The notes: generated by a model not told the origin, from the letters alone. Positions 14,781 through 23,554 are shown, counted from the stretch's first letter. The stretch: DNA of 64,000 bases from UBA4582 sp038106185 (GCA_038106185.1 JAYODE010000017.1:5282-69281); one strand, 5' to 3'. Program-made: numbers and translations.

Positions 14781-16538
14781 TTACACGATTTCACCAGCAT
14801 AGTCGGCGATCCCTGGGTTGCCGCGCACGCCCTTGAGCCTGGGCGTGTCGATTTTCTCCAGATGAATTGTCTTTCTATCCCGTAGATGATCAGCGACGAC
14901 ATTCCAGACATCAGGGCCTGTCGACTGAGAGCCAACCGTCGCCCAGCCAGCCACCTTATATTTCTTGCTCTCTTGAATAGGCGCGCCATTCGTCAGCATC
15001 ATGTCAGTTATCCGCTTACCCATGCTAGCACCTGGCTCGCAGGTATAGCTCATGCCACCGGTACGAACCATATCGCCACCCTGTTGATAATAGGGATCGG
15101 CATTGAATAGATTGTCAGCGACACTTTCCAAAACTTCTTTAAGTTCAGCACCCGACATCTCACGAACATAGGTTTCCGGATAGGTCATACAGGTCTGGTC
15201 CAGCACCCTCTCCATGGTGATGGGTTCACCCGGCAGGACCGATGTACCCCAGCGAAACCCTGGCGATAAACTGATTTCTGCATCCAGTTGCTCTGTTAAC
15301 GCCGAACAAATGACTTGATCAAATGTTCCGTTAAAATTCCCTCGCCGATACAACAGGGTATCGGCGACGCCCAGCTCTTCATCAAGCGTCTTCAAGTAGG
15401 GTGCCCTGACTCGATTGATGTAATCCTGCATCTTTGTATCGGCGGTCAGCAGGTTCGAAAAAACCGGCAATAGCTGATATCGGTAACCGCTGACCCCGGC
15501 CGGACCAAAGGCAAGATCCAGAACACCCACAAACTTGCCGTTAGACCCGGCATTTGTCACGACCGTGATGCCGCCTGCATTTTTAACACTAACAGGAATG
15601 GGTACACCGTCATGCGTATGACCACCGAGAATAAAATCGATGCCTCGAACTCGACTCGCGAGCTTGAGGTCAACATCCATACCATTGTGAGACAACAGAA
15701 TCACTGCGTCAGGTTGTTCGGCGCCACGCACTTGGTCGACGACTTGCTGCAGATCCTCTTCTCGAATGCCAAAGGTCCAATGAGGGATAAACCGCTGCGG
15801 ATTCGCGATCGGGGTATAAGGAAACGCCTGACCAATGACCGCAATTCGTCGACCATTGACAACCTTGACAACATAAGGGGGAAAGATATGACCACTGTCT
15901 TCACTGAACATGGGTATACCTTCAAACAAGGCGTCATCCGACGCCTTTACATTCTGAGCGACAAAATCACCTCGAAACAGGCTCGCATTTTTCAGAACTT
16001 CCGCTTCCTCGTAAGTGAACTCCCAGTGACCAGTCATCACATCCACGCCTAACAGATTACAGGCGCCTACCATATCTTGGCCTCGAGTCCACAATGCGGT
16101 CCCCGAGCCTTGCCAGGTATCACCACCATCCAGCAGTAACGATCCCTGGGCTTCACTTCTCAGTTGCTGAATCAGAGTCGACAGATGGGCAAAGCCGCCC
16201 ACTCGCCCGTAACGTGCGGCAGCTTCGCTGAAATCCAGATAGGTTAATGCATGAAGGTCTCGAGAGGTCATGCCAGGGACTAGATCTAGCAGGTTTTTGC
16301 CCACCCGGTGGGGTATCTGGCCGAAAGCCGAGCCGATCCCGAGATTGACATTGGGCTCGCGAAAATAAACTGGATTCAACTGCGCATGGGTATCGGTGAT
16401 ATGTAATATTCGGCTCTGACCAAACGGCGAAAGCTGATAAATATCGGCTTCTCTCGCGGGTCGCAACGTCGTACATCCCGAGACAGTCGCTGCAATCCAG
16501 GTTTTCGCCAGTATGCCTAAAAATTCCCGTCGATCCAT
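14781..16538 (-). CDS. soxB: Thiosulfohydrolase SoxB
   Basis: The protein has 585 residues with a Tat signal (DRREFLGILAK), then the calcineurin-type di-manganese phosphoesterase domain (ITDTHAQLNP, LLDGGDTWQGSG, ILLSHNGMDVD, ILGGHTHDGVP) and a 5'-nucleotidase C-terminal domain. It releases sulfate from the thiosulfonate on the SoxY swinging arm, in the periplasm. AGGAAG precedes the ATG. It sits after soxA and soxK, with a 13-bp triplet repeat in the leader between soxK and soxB. Confidence 0.97.
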   Translation of the reverse strand: MDRREFLGILAKTWIAATVSGCTTLRPAREADIYQLSPFGQSRILHITDTHAQLNPVYFREPNVNLGIGSAFGQIPHRVGKNLLDLVPGMTSRDLHALTYLDFSEAAARYGRVGGFAHLSTLIQQLRSEAQGSLLLDGGDTWQGSGTALWTRGQDMVGACNLLGVDVMTGHWEFTYEEAEVLKNASLFRGDFVAQNVKASDDALFEGIPMFSEDSGHIFPPYVVKVVNGRRIAVIGQAFPYTPIANPQRFIPHWTFGIREEDLQQVVDQVRGAEQPDAVILLSHNGMDVDLKLASRVRGIDFILGGHTHDGVPIPVSVKNAGGITVVTNAGSNGKFVGVLDLAFGPAGVSGYRYQLLPVFSNLLTADTKMQDYINRVRAPYLKTLDEELGVADTLLYRRGNFNGTFDQVICSALTEQLDAEISLSPGFRWGTSVLPGEPITMERVLDQTCMTYPETYVREMSGAELKEVLESVADNLFNADPYYQQGGDMVRTGGMSYTCEPGASMGKRITDMMLTNGAPIQESKKYKVAGWATVGSQSTGPDVWNVVADHLRDRKTIHLEKIDTPRLKGVRGNPGIADYAGEIV

Positions 16539-16560
16539 GATGACATCGCTTCCTGAGGAT

Positions 16561-16599
16561 TATTGCTGAAGTCTGTTGCTGAAGTCTGTTGCTGAAGCC
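16561..16599. repeat. 13-bp tandem repeat TGTTGCTGAAGTC between soxK and soxB
   Basis: Three contiguous copies with one change each. They lie 23 bases upstream of the soxB ATG on the transcribed strand, so they are inside the polycistronic leader and could affect soxB translation. Confidence 0.85.
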
Positions 16600-16648
16600 G
16601 AATTAGGAGGCACTTTTCTTCCGACTAACCGCTCAATGCTCTGATTGC

Positions 16649-16978
16649 CTAATGCGGCACTCGGTCGCGCCAGACTTTCTGCTCTTTATCAGCCTGAGCG
16701 ATCGCGGCATTGGCTGTGAATAACGCTCTTTCGGCAGCCACCAGCGCCGTAACCTCATCGTTAGCATTGAGAGCTGCTGTCGCGTCAGCCAGTAATTTAC
16801 CGGTGATGGTCCAGGCATGTTGGCGCTGGTGAGCGAGCTCATTTGCCGCCCGTGCTGCATCGAGAATGGACTGAACGTCTTGCTGCTGCACAGCAGACTT
16901 AACGTCTTTCGGCTCAGAGCAACCGAAAATAAGGATTACCAGACTTGCCATGAGTAATGTCTTCATAGTCATCATCAT
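16649..16978 (-). CDS. soxK: SoxAX-binding lipoprotein, SoxK-like
   Basis: The protein has 109 residues with a lipoprotein signal (LVILIFGCSE) and one small helical domain rich in Ala (AARAANELAHQRQHAW ... AAERALFTANAAIAQADKE) ending KVWRDR. Small SoxXA-binding proteins of this size and pattern lie beside soxA in several sulfur oxidisers. The assignment rests on position, length and the C-terminal WRD. Its ATG directly follows the soxA TAA. Start could also be 16966. Confidence 0.6.
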   Translation of the reverse strand: MMMTMKTLLMASLVILIFGCSEPKDVKSAVQQQDVQSILDAARAANELAHQRQHAWTITGKLLADATAALNANDEVTALVAAERALFTANAAIAQADKEQKVWRDRVPH

Positions 16979-17812
16979 TTACTTCCTGCTCGCTGGACCG
17001 TTGAGCTCCATGCCATTGTTCATGTAAGTGAGAAAGTATTCGAGGTTTCGATAGGCTTCACTTTGCGGCGCCAGACCTACTGCACCTACCTGTTCATTAC
17101 ACTCTATGAAGCGTTTGTGCAGACTACCGACTTGCTCCCACTTAAATCGGTAGGCCGGCCAGTGGGTGGCATGGCCTACTGAAGCACTCAAAATCTCGGC
17201 TCTGAGCATATTGCCCACGGTATTCATGTGACAACTGCTACAGGCGAAGTCCAGCTGACCGCGACGCTCATAGTAGAATTGCTTGCCCTGCTCATACGCA
17301 GCCAGCCCTGCCTCCGGGACCTTGATGTCAAAGTGCTCACCGCGGGAGGTAAATGCCATGTATGCCGTGATATAGGCCATCTCGTCTCCCAGGTAGTCAA
17401 GGGCTGGCGCATTATTGGCCGCTCGACACTGATTAAGCGCAAGCTCGAGGGTAATAACACTGTTGGAGACTTCATCGAAATAGGGAAACTGTTGCTTGAT
17501 ACCGAGACCCTGGTTGGCAAAACACCCGCCGTAGGTTTCCCCATTGCTGAAGGGAGCCTCAAACAAGGCTCGCCCCTCGTCGACGGCCAACTCGTACGGC
17601 GGAAACTCCTCCATCTCCTGCCACTGAGCGCGTTTGGCCGCATCCAGAGCATAAGCACCGTCCTTGTGTGCCTGAATATCAATCATTGGAAAACGGTCTG
17701 TATAAAACTTTACAAAGGCACTACGATCGGATTCAGGATCAGCATAAGCGTGACCGACGCCTACCAGGATAATCATGACGCCAAGTAAAATTTTCATAGC
17801 CAGTCCTTTCAT
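16979..17812 (-). CDS. soxA: SoxAX cytochrome complex subunit A, monoheme
   Basis: The protein has 277 residues with a signal peptide. The C-terminal domain has the heme site CSSCHMN and the active-site cysteine in RFIECNEQVGA, which becomes the persulfide heme ligand in SoxA. The N-terminal domain lacks a heme (GCFANQG in place of CxxCH), so this is the one-heme SoxA type. With SoxX it couples thiosulfate to the SoxY cysteine and passes two electrons to cytochrome c. In-frame ATG at 17797 is an alternative start. Confidence 0.95.
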   Translation of the reverse strand: MKGLAMKILLGVMIILVGVGHAYADPESDRSAFVKFYTDRFPMIDIQAHKDGAYALDAAKRAQWQEMEEFPPYELAVDEGRALFEAPFSNGETYGGCFANQGLGIKQQFPYFDEVSNSVITLELALNQCRAANNAPALDYLGDEMAYITAYMAFTSRGEHFDIKVPEAGLAAYEQGKQFYYERRGQLDFACSSCHMNTVGNMLRAEILSASVGHATHWPAYRFKWEQVGSLHKRFIECNEQVGAVGLAPQSEAYRNLEYFLTYMNNGMELNGPASRK

Positions 17813-17936
17813 TGATTTGCTTTACAGCCTCTAAATAGCGCGTTTCACTTTAGCAATCACGGTATTGGGCTAGTTGAACGCCCTGAGGCAATGAGGGGCT
17901 TGAATGCCAAGCATTTAAAGGCCCCCATGTCACCCG

Positions 17937-18251
17937 CTATTTAAGTGCCAGGCTGCCTTCTGACGATTCACCTAAGTTGTCAGTCCAGCTAACTTTAATG
18001 GTATCGCCCGCTTTCGCCTGATTAACCTTAAAGGCGAAATAAGGATTTTTTGAAACAGAGGTACCCCATTCAGCAGTCAATACAACATTACCGTTATGTT
18101 CACAGGTCACCTGCTCGATGAAATGTGCAGGTATCACTGCGCCCGCCTCATCTCGGCGGGTGCCTGTTTCCATCGGGTGCTCCATCAGCACTTTAATTTC
18201 TGCGACACCGTTAACGACCTTGCCACGCATTTTTACTGGTCTTGATTCCAT
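17937..18251 (-). CDS. soxZ: Sulfur carrier complex subunit SoxZ
   Basis: The protein has 104 residues, a cytochrome-free Ig-like fold: MRGKVVNGVAEIKVLMEHPMETG, IPAHFIEQVTCEHNG, KNPYFAFKVNQAKAGD and the closing SWTDNLGES. It dimerises with SoxY in the periplasm after riding the SoxY Tat signal. AGGAG overlaps the soxY stop and lies 7-8 bases before this ATG, so the two are tightly coupled. Confidence 0.97.
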   Translation of the reverse strand: MESRPVKMRGKVVNGVAEIKVLMEHPMETGTRRDEAGAVIPAHFIEQVTCEHNGNVVLTAEWGTSVSKNPYFAFKVNQAKAGDTIKVSWTDNLGESSEGSLALK

Positions 18252-18263
18252 TGCTCTTCTCCT

Positions 18264-18874
18264 TTAGCCGCCACATCCGCCGATGGTGACTTTCACTTCT
18301 CGTCCGGTCATATAGATAGTACTGGGAGTCTTGACCAAGGCTCGTACCATTGAGCTTTTACCCATCTTCACTCGCAGTGAAACGTCTGCGGCAGAAAACT
18401 GAGTCAATTTGAAACTTGCAGATAGTGGATTGGGATTCATGTCGATGACCACATAAATCGCCTCTGCTCCGGCTATCGTCGTGGCAACAGTAACGGGGAC
18501 AACCGCACCATTCTCGGCAATATCGGGAATATCCAGCTTAATGTCACTACTCTCGACAATGGGCAGGTCACCGAACAATTCGCGATAAACACTGTCGAGT
18601 TTGGTTGCCTCGAAGGCCTTAGTGGCTCGCGCGAATACTTGCAAGGGTATGGCGCCAAGAGCAATCACCGACATCAGCCCTTGAAGGAACCGGCGTCGAG
18701 TGGGATGTTGAGATANNNNNNNNNNNNNNNNNNNNNNNNNNNNNNNNNNNNNNNNNNNNNNNNNNNNNNNNNNNNNNNNNNNNNNNNNNNNNNNNNNNNN
18801 NNNNNNNNNNNNNNNGAGATACTGGCCGAGATACTGGTCGAGACGCTGATCGAGACGGTCGAATCTGCATGCAT
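18264..18874 (-). CDS. soxY: Sulfur carrier SoxY with repeat in its signal peptide, split by gap
   Basis: The C terminus ends in the carrier motif KVTIGGCGG, whose cysteine holds the sulfur substrate. The mature domain is full (LDSVYRELFGDLPIVES ...). Upstream is a Tat signal (TRRRFLQGLMSVIALG). Before that lies the 100-N gap, and on its far side an ATG with AGGAG at correct spacing reads MHADSTVSISVSTSISAS. The start must be here, 16 nt after soxX; the Met inside the signal at 18674 is not the start. The n-region is thus built of a 12-bp in-frame repeat of unknown copy number. The 100 N break the nominal frame only because the gap size is arbitrary. Confidence 0.88.
18716..18862. repeat. 12-bp repeat GAGATACTGGTC and assembly gap in soxY
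   Basis: Units GAGATACTGGCC, GAGATACTGGTC, GAGACGCTGATC and GAGACGGTCGAA follow the gap, and GAGATA precedes it. On the minus strand they encode alternating Ser and small or aliphatic residues. Confidence 0.75.
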
Positions 18875-18890
18875 TTCTCCTGAAAATAAC

Positions 18891-19244
18891 TTAAATAGTG
18901 AGAACGAAATCAACCACGCGATCAATTTCCGCTTCGGTTAGAATACTATGCCGGCCGTAGGGCGGCATCACTGTATTCGGATTGCGAATTGCGGCATCCC
19001 AGATCTGCGCGCGCAAAACCGCCCGGTCTGGGAACCTCAATTTCATTTGGATGAGCGGCGGCCCGACATTACCGGGCAGCTCACCCCCCGGAATCATGTG
19101 ACACGACAAGCAGTTACCAGCGTTTCGGTCAAAGGCCAGCGCCTTGCCTGCCGCGATACGCTCATCCAGTGACTCTGCCAGCAGCGCCCCGGGTATCAAG
19201 GCGACCAGCAGCAGCAATCGAGACATTAATTGGCTGTTTTTCAT
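18891..19244 (-). CDS. soxX: SoxAX cytochrome complex subunit X
   Basis: The protein has 117 residues with a signal peptide and a single cytochrome c domain: heme site CLSCHMIPGGELPGNVGPP, then IWDAAIRNPNTVMPPYGRH with the Met ligand, and EIDRVVDFVLTI. It is the partner of SoxA. Its ATG overlaps the soxD stop (ATGA). Confidence 0.96.
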   Translation of the reverse strand: MKNSQLMSRLLLLVALIPGALLAESLDERIAAGKALAFDRNAGNCLSCHMIPGGELPGNVGPPLIQMKLRFPDRAVLRAQIWDAAIRNPNTVMPPYGRHSILTEAEIDRVVDFVLTI

Positions 19245-20155
19245 TCGCTTGGCTCCACCAAAAACTGCACGGCTTGACGAACTTCCTCATCGGAAAGCTG
19301 AGAAAATCCTCCCTTTGCAGGCATGACGCCATTTTTCCCGACGTAGCCCTTGATCGCATGTTCATTCAACTGGTCAATGCCAGCCAGTCGACGAGTCGCC
19401 CACTCATTGGTATCGCCTTTTTTGGGTGCGCCGGCCACGCCAGCTTTGTGGCAAATAACACAATACTGATTATATATTTGTTCGCCCGCAGCCGGCGGCT
19501 TCGGCGCTTCATTGATTGTGGCAAGTAGATCAGAAGCCGGCGCTTCTCGTCTGACGATCGAGACGATCTGGATGTCCGCAGCGTTCTTACAATTTTCCAT
19601 ACAACGGCTATTGTGGACATCTGGCCTGGGGTCAGGCCCAAAGTTCTGTTGATTCGATAGCTGAATGTCGGTGAAGTTGTCTCGCGTCAGAACAAACTCA
19701 TCGTCCACCAGATCATTTAAATATAAAACGTAGGCGACCAGCGCATACACCTCGTCAGTCTTGAGTGACTCAGGCTGCATAAACGGCATAGCACGCCGAA
19801 TATAATCCCACAAGGTGCTGGTATGCGCCCAGTAGCTACCCACGGTTTTCAGTGGGCGCTGGGATGTTAGAGAACCCTCACCACCTGCCAGCACCGGAAA
19901 CTGACCGACTCCCTCACCAAAGGAGCCGTGGCATTCCGCGCATTTTTCTTCATAGATGACTTCACCGTCAGCCACTGAGCCGCCGCCCGCAGGCAAGCCC
20001 TGACCATCGGCGCGTATATCGATATCCCATCCGGCGATTTCGACTTCGGTCGCCAGCTTACCATAGCCGTAATAACCGCTACTGGTATCCGCCAGGACCC
20101 CCGCGCTATAAAGCACCAAAAGCAGTGCAGCGAACAGCTTACGAGAGTTGAACAT
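19241..20155 (-). CDS. soxD: Sulfane dehydrogenase diheme cytochrome subunit SoxD
   Basis: The protein has 304 residues from an ATG preceded by GGAGGTG. It has a signal peptide and two cytochrome c domains: EKCAECHGSFGEG (with MPFMQP) and YCVICHKAGVAG (with GVMPAKGGFS). With SoxC it forms the sulfane dehydrogenase that takes six electrons from SoxY-bound sulfane sulfur. The start lies within the last codons of soxC (17-nt overlap). Confidence 0.95.
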   Translation of the reverse strand: MFNSRKLFAALLLVLYSAGVLADTSSGYYGYGKLATEVEIAGWDIDIRADGQGLPAGGGSVADGEVIYEEKCAECHGSFGEGVGQFPVLAGGEGSLTSQRPLKTVGSYWAHTSTLWDYIRRAMPFMQPESLKTDEVYALVAYVLYLNDLVDDEFVLTRDNFTDIQLSNQQNFGPDPRPDVHNSRCMENCKNAADIQIVSIVRREAPASDLLATINEAPKPPAAGEQIYNQYCVICHKAGVAGAPKKGDTNEWATRRLAGIDQLNEHAIKGYVGKNGVMPAKGGFSQLSDEEVRQAVQFLVEPSE

Positions 20156-21452
20156 TCGCCACCTCCCCGGTTGCAAAGACTTTCCACGTGTGAATCGCAT
20201 TTTTATGGTAGATCGAATTGGTACCACGGACATCTCGAAGCTGTTGATAGGTAGGTTGAACATAGCCGGTTTCATCCACCGCTCGACTTTGCAACAACAA
20301 AGGTGACCCATCCCAGTCGAGTTCGATACCAAATCGGGTGAGCGCGCTTGGCAGGACAATGCTGGTGATTTTAGCTTCGCGAAAGCTCACTCCGCCGTCG
20401 TAGGAGACATCTACGTGCTTTATCTTTCCGCGTCCCGACCACGCCAGTCCCTCTACCCAGTACTTACCTTTACCCTGATTCAAGGGCTTCTCTGGGGATG
20501 GCGAGGTGATTACCGAGTTACACTCCTGCACGAAGGTAAACTCTCGCGACTTGCCATCAGGCATTAAATCCGTGTACTTGGACGTTTCTTCACGCTGATA
20601 CCAGGGTTGATCCCCGACCTCCAGACGTCGAAGCCATTTAACACAGGTATTACCTTCCCAGCCCGGATTGATCAGTCTAACCGGATAGCCCTGTTCAGGG
20701 CGCAACGCCTCGCCATTTTGGGCATAGACAATTAATGCATCATCCATCGCTTTGGACATGGGAATGCTGCGGCTCATATGCGCGCCATCCGCTCCTTCGG
20801 CGAGAATCCAACTGGCTTTTTTGTTCACACCGACCTCTGCCAGCAGCGTTGACAGAAGCACGCCAGTCCACTCGCAGCACGCCAGCATGCCATGGGTGAA
20901 CTGAACGCCATCCATCTGCGCACCGCGCCACTCCATGCCACCATTCGCAGGGCATTCCAAAAAGGCAATTCTGCTGGTTGAAGGAAACCGCATTAGATCG
21001 CTCATTGTCAGCGAAATAGGTCGATCCACCATGCCATGGATCATCAACCGGTGCTGATGCGGATCCACCGCTGGAATACCCGCATGATAGCGCTCAAACA
21101 CCAGGCCACTGGGCGTGATGATGCCCTTTAAATCTGCCAAGGGCGTGAAGCTGATGGATGCGATTCGGTCTGGCGTTAGCCAGTCGACGGTTCGACGCTG
21201 AACATTGGCTTCAAACGGCGAAGGTTGTCCATAGGGGTTGGTTAGTACCCCCGGACCTAGTACTCTTGTCCATTCAGGAATGTTAGGCGGCAAATTGCTC
21301 GCTCGGCTCAACGCCGGCGTTAAGCCGAGCGCACCAGCGGCAGCGCCACCCATCAGACCTAGCCCACCCAGCAGTACCTGGCGTCGGGCCATGGGTGTCA
21401 CGGTCGCCTCAGAGTTGAGCAATTCCCTCGGTTTTTGCTTATTATCCTTCAC
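20139..21452 (-). CDS. soxC: Sulfane dehydrogenase molybdoprotein subunit SoxC
   Basis: The protein has 437 residues. A twin-arginine signal (MARRQVLLGGLGLMGG) is followed by a sulfite-oxidase-type molybdopterin domain with the Mo-ligand cysteine in FLECPANGGMEWRG, PVRLINPGWEGNTCVKWL, and a Mo-co dimerisation domain. Its presence means the Sox pathway here can oxidise the sulfane sulfur fully instead of storing sulfur globules. It is first gene of the minus-strand sox operon, divergent from soxR. Confidence 0.96.
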   Translation of the reverse strand: MKDNKQKPRELLNSEATVTPMARRQVLLGGLGLMGGAAAGALGLTPALSRASNLPPNIPEWTRVLGPGVLTNPYGQPSPFEANVQRRTVDWLTPDRIASISFTPLADLKGIITPSGLVFERYHAGIPAVDPHQHRLMIHGMVDRPISLTMSDLMRFPSTSRIAFLECPANGGMEWRGAQMDGVQFTHGMLACCEWTGVLLSTLLAEVGVNKKASWILAEGADGAHMSRSIPMSKAMDDALIVYAQNGEALRPEQGYPVRLINPGWEGNTCVKWLRRLEVGDQPWYQREETSKYTDLMPDGKSREFTFVQECNSVITSPSPEKPLNQGKGKYWVEGLAWSGRGKIKHVDVSYDGGVSFREAKITSIVLPSALTRFGIELDWDGSPLLLQSRAVDETGYVQPTYQQLRDVRGTNSIYHKNAIHTWKVFATGEVANVQLS

Positions 21453-21496
21453 GTAGCCACCCCCTGTTTCGGCTTATGCTACCTCAAGCCTATACG

Positions 21497-21517
21497 TTAG
21501 CATATTATAAAATACTT
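21497..21517. promoter_or_regulatory. AT-rich candidate operator between soxC and soxR
   Basis: TTAGCATATTATAAAATACTT lies 45 bases from the soxC start and about 28 from the soxR start. Read in reverse it shares AGTAT...ATATGCTAA with the element at 12878. ArsR-type sulfur sensors bind such AT-rich imperfect palindromes; assignment is by inference. Confidence 0.4.
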
Positions 21518-21544
21518 ACATAACAGTTGAGGCACCGCAACAAG

Positions 21545-21853
21545 ATGCAGGCGATGGATTTAACCAAGATGCAGGATGCAGCTAAAAAAGCCAGTGAAAT
21601 CATGAAATTGTTGGGACATGCTGATCGTCTCATGATCCTCTGTGAGCTGAAGACGGGAGAGCAATCTGTCGGACAACTCACCGAAAAAATTGGCATCAGC
21701 CAATCCCTGGTATCCCAACATCTGGCAAGAATGCGCTATGAGGATGTCGTGGCGACTCGACGTGAGGCCCAGGTTGTCTTTTATTCCTTGAAAGAGGGGC
21801 CTGCTGCAATATTGATTGATACTATGTATGACATCTTCTGTAAAGACAGTTAG
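21545..21853 (+). CDS. soxR: ArsR-family sulfur-responsive repressor, SoxR/BigR-like
   Basis: The protein has about 102 residues with a winged helix: RLMILCELKTGEQSVGQLTEK, then the recognition helix SQSLVSQHLARMR and a wing VVATRREAQVVFYSL. Two cysteines, one in the early helix (ILCELK) and one near the C terminus (DIFCKDS), match the pair that forms a polysulfide bridge in BigR/SqrR/SoxR-type sensors. It is divergent from soxC, which it probably represses until persulfides appear. Starts at TTG 21527 and ATG 21554 are alternatives. Confidence 0.85.
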   Translation: MQAMDLTKMQDAAKKASEIMKLLGHADRLMILCELKTGEQSVGQLTEKIGISQSLVSQHLARMRYEDVVATRREAQVVFYSLKEGPAAILIDTMYDIFCKDS

Positions 21854-21949
21854 AAACGGGCACAGGGTTCCTATCAGGCGCAGATCTGCAACCAGGTACC
21901 CACGGCAAAAGGGTCAGGAAAATCCGATTCAGGCTATTATCCTCCCCTT

Positions 21950-21977
21950 AGTATCTTTTTATATAAGAATAAGCTAA
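21950..21977. promoter_or_regulatory. AT-rich motif before the FadL-type gene
   Basis: It has the same 28-base frame as the element at 12878 (AGTAT ... ATATAA.AA ... GCTAA, 21 identical positions), 35 bases before the ATG. It could be a shared operator or simply a similar promoter. Confidence 0.3.
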
Positions 21978-22012
21978 TTTAAAGACACATCGGGGTTTTA
22001 AAAGGGGATACC

Positions 22013-23377
22013 ATGAAGTTTAAAACTAAATTATCCATGGCCATGGCGCTCTCTGCCTGCCTAGCGGTACCAACGGCATTGGCGACCAATGGTTACTTCA
22101 CCCATGGTTTGGGTGTCAAAAACAAGGGCATGGCCGGCGCTGGCACAGCTGCGCCAGCAGAAACCATTTCTGCTGCCAGCAATCCAGCTGCAGCCGTGCT
22201 GGTCGAGGAAAAATGGGAAGTTGGCCTGAGTCTGTTTTCACCTCGCCGCAGTTACAAGTCTAGCGCAAGCCAGGCTAACGGCAACGGCGGCGCCTTCACG
22301 ATTGGTCCCAACGATGTCGACAGCGGCCGAGAATATTTTCCCATCCCTTACGTCGGCAAGGCTTGGAAACTCGACGGCAACTCTGCCCTGGCAGTCAACT
22401 TCTATGGTCGCGGTGGCATGAACACAGACTGGAACGGCGGTACCGCGAGCCTAGATCCAGATGGACCAGGTCCAACACCAGTCTCGACTTTACCAGGTAC
22501 CTATGGTGCGGGTAGTGCCGGCGTCAACCTGTCGCAGGCTTTTCTTGATGTTACCTACGCCATTCAAAATGGCCCGCTGAGTGTCGGCATCACCGGCGTT
22601 CTGGCGATGCAAGCCTTCAAGCTGAAGGGCATAGGCAACTTTGCCGGCTACACCAAGAGCTTCGCTGCCAGCGGCGGGACGGCATTTCCCGCTAATCTCA
22701 CTAACAACGGCACTGACTACTCCTATGGATGGGGCGTGAAACTCGGCGCTATTTATGCCGTTAACGACCAGCTCAATATTGGTGCCGCCTATCAGTCAAA
22801 AACGATCATGGGAGAGTTCGATGAATACGCCGACCTGTTTACCAACGGCGGTGAATTCGATATTCCGGCCAGCATGCGATTAAGCGCCAGCATGACTGCA
22901 TCACCGCAGTTGAGTCTGCATTTTGACTATGAGCGGATTATGTTCAGCGACATAGACTCGGTAGGTAATAGCATAGCCAATATATTCTCCTGCCCAACGG
23001 CAAACCCTTTAGCGAGTGACCTGGAAAGCTGCTTAGGCGGTAGCAACGGTCCCGGGTTCGGCTGGGATGATGTGGATACTTATAAGTTCGGCGTCGAGTA
23101 TCTGGTCTCTAGCGAGCTGACGGTTCGTGCCGGTTACAGCATCAACGAGCAGCCTATTGGCACTGACCAAGTGTTGTTCAATATCCTGGCCCCTGCCGTC
23201 GTCGAGCAGCACATCACGATTGGCGCGACCCGCACGCTGGCAAATGCCAATGAACTGAGTTTCTCCTTGATGTATGCACCGAGCAAATCGATTTCAGGCA
23301 CTAATACATTCGATCCTACCCAGCAATTGGAGATCGAAATGCATCAGTTTGAGTTTGAGATTGGTTATAGCTTTTAA
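22013..23377 (+). CDS. FadL/OmpP1-family outer-membrane porin
   Basis: The protein has 454 residues with a signal peptide. The mature N terminus TNGYFTHGLGVKNKGMAGAGTA is the typical plug (hatch) start of FadL-type channels, and the remainder is beta-rich, ending in a barrel strand with terminal Phe (FEFEIGYSF). The family admits hydrophobic molecules such as fatty acids, aromatics or alkanes. Its place behind soxR, with a shared promoter motif, hints at hydrophobic sulfur compounds or at alkane uptake for the nearby AlkB; neither is shown. GGGGAT precedes the ATG and a strong terminator follows. Confidence 0.88.
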   Translation: MKFKTKLSMAMALSACLAVPTALATNGYFTHGLGVKNKGMAGAGTAAPAETISAASNPAAAVLVEEKWEVGLSLFSPRRSYKSSASQANGNGGAFTIGPNDVDSGREYFPIPYVGKAWKLDGNSALAVNFYGRGGMNTDWNGGTASLDPDGPGPTPVSTLPGTYGAGSAGVNLSQAFLDVTYAIQNGPLSVGITGVLAMQAFKLKGIGNFAGYTKSFAASGGTAFPANLTNNGTDYSYGWGVKLGAIYAVNDQLNIGAAYQSKTIMGEFDEYADLFTNGGEFDIPASMRLSASMTASPQLSLHFDYERIMFSDIDSVGNSIANIFSCPTANPLASDLESCLGGSNGPGFGWDDVDTYKFGVEYLVSSELTVRAGYSINEQPIGTDQVLFNILAPAVVEQHITIGATRTLANANELSFSLMYAPSKSISGTNTFDPTQQLEIEMHQFEFEIGYSF

Positions 23378-23393
23378 GGTCAGTCAACCTGCT

Positions 23394-23432
23394 AAGCCTG
23401 GATCGGTGGTGAAACACCGATCCAGGCTTTTG
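23394..23432 (+). terminator. Intrinsic terminator after the FadL-type gene
   Basis: A perfect 15-bp stem (AAGCCTGGATCGGTG with its complement) around the loop GTGAAA is followed by TTTT. It begins 16 bases after the stop. Confidence 0.9.
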
Positions 23433-23454
23433 TGCTGTTAAACCATCTAGACAC

Positions 23455-23554
23455 NNNNNNNNNNNNNNNNNNNNNNNNNNNNNNNNNNNNNNNNNNNNNN
23501 NNNNNNNNNNNNNNNNNNNNNNNNNNNNNNNNNNNNNNNNNNNNNNNNNNNNNN
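23455..23554. other. Assembly gap of 100 N, no repeat visible at its edges
   Basis: Left flank ends CATCTAGACAC and right flank starts CTCAGCACGTT. Unlike the other four gaps, no tandem unit can be seen on either side. The rest of the 230 bases between the terminator and rhlE shows no recognisable gene. Confidence 0.9.

Noticed and set aside
18619..18925. Small frames around the gap as separate genes
   Set aside because: They are pieces of soxY or antisense shadows produced by the arbitrary 100-N gap length.
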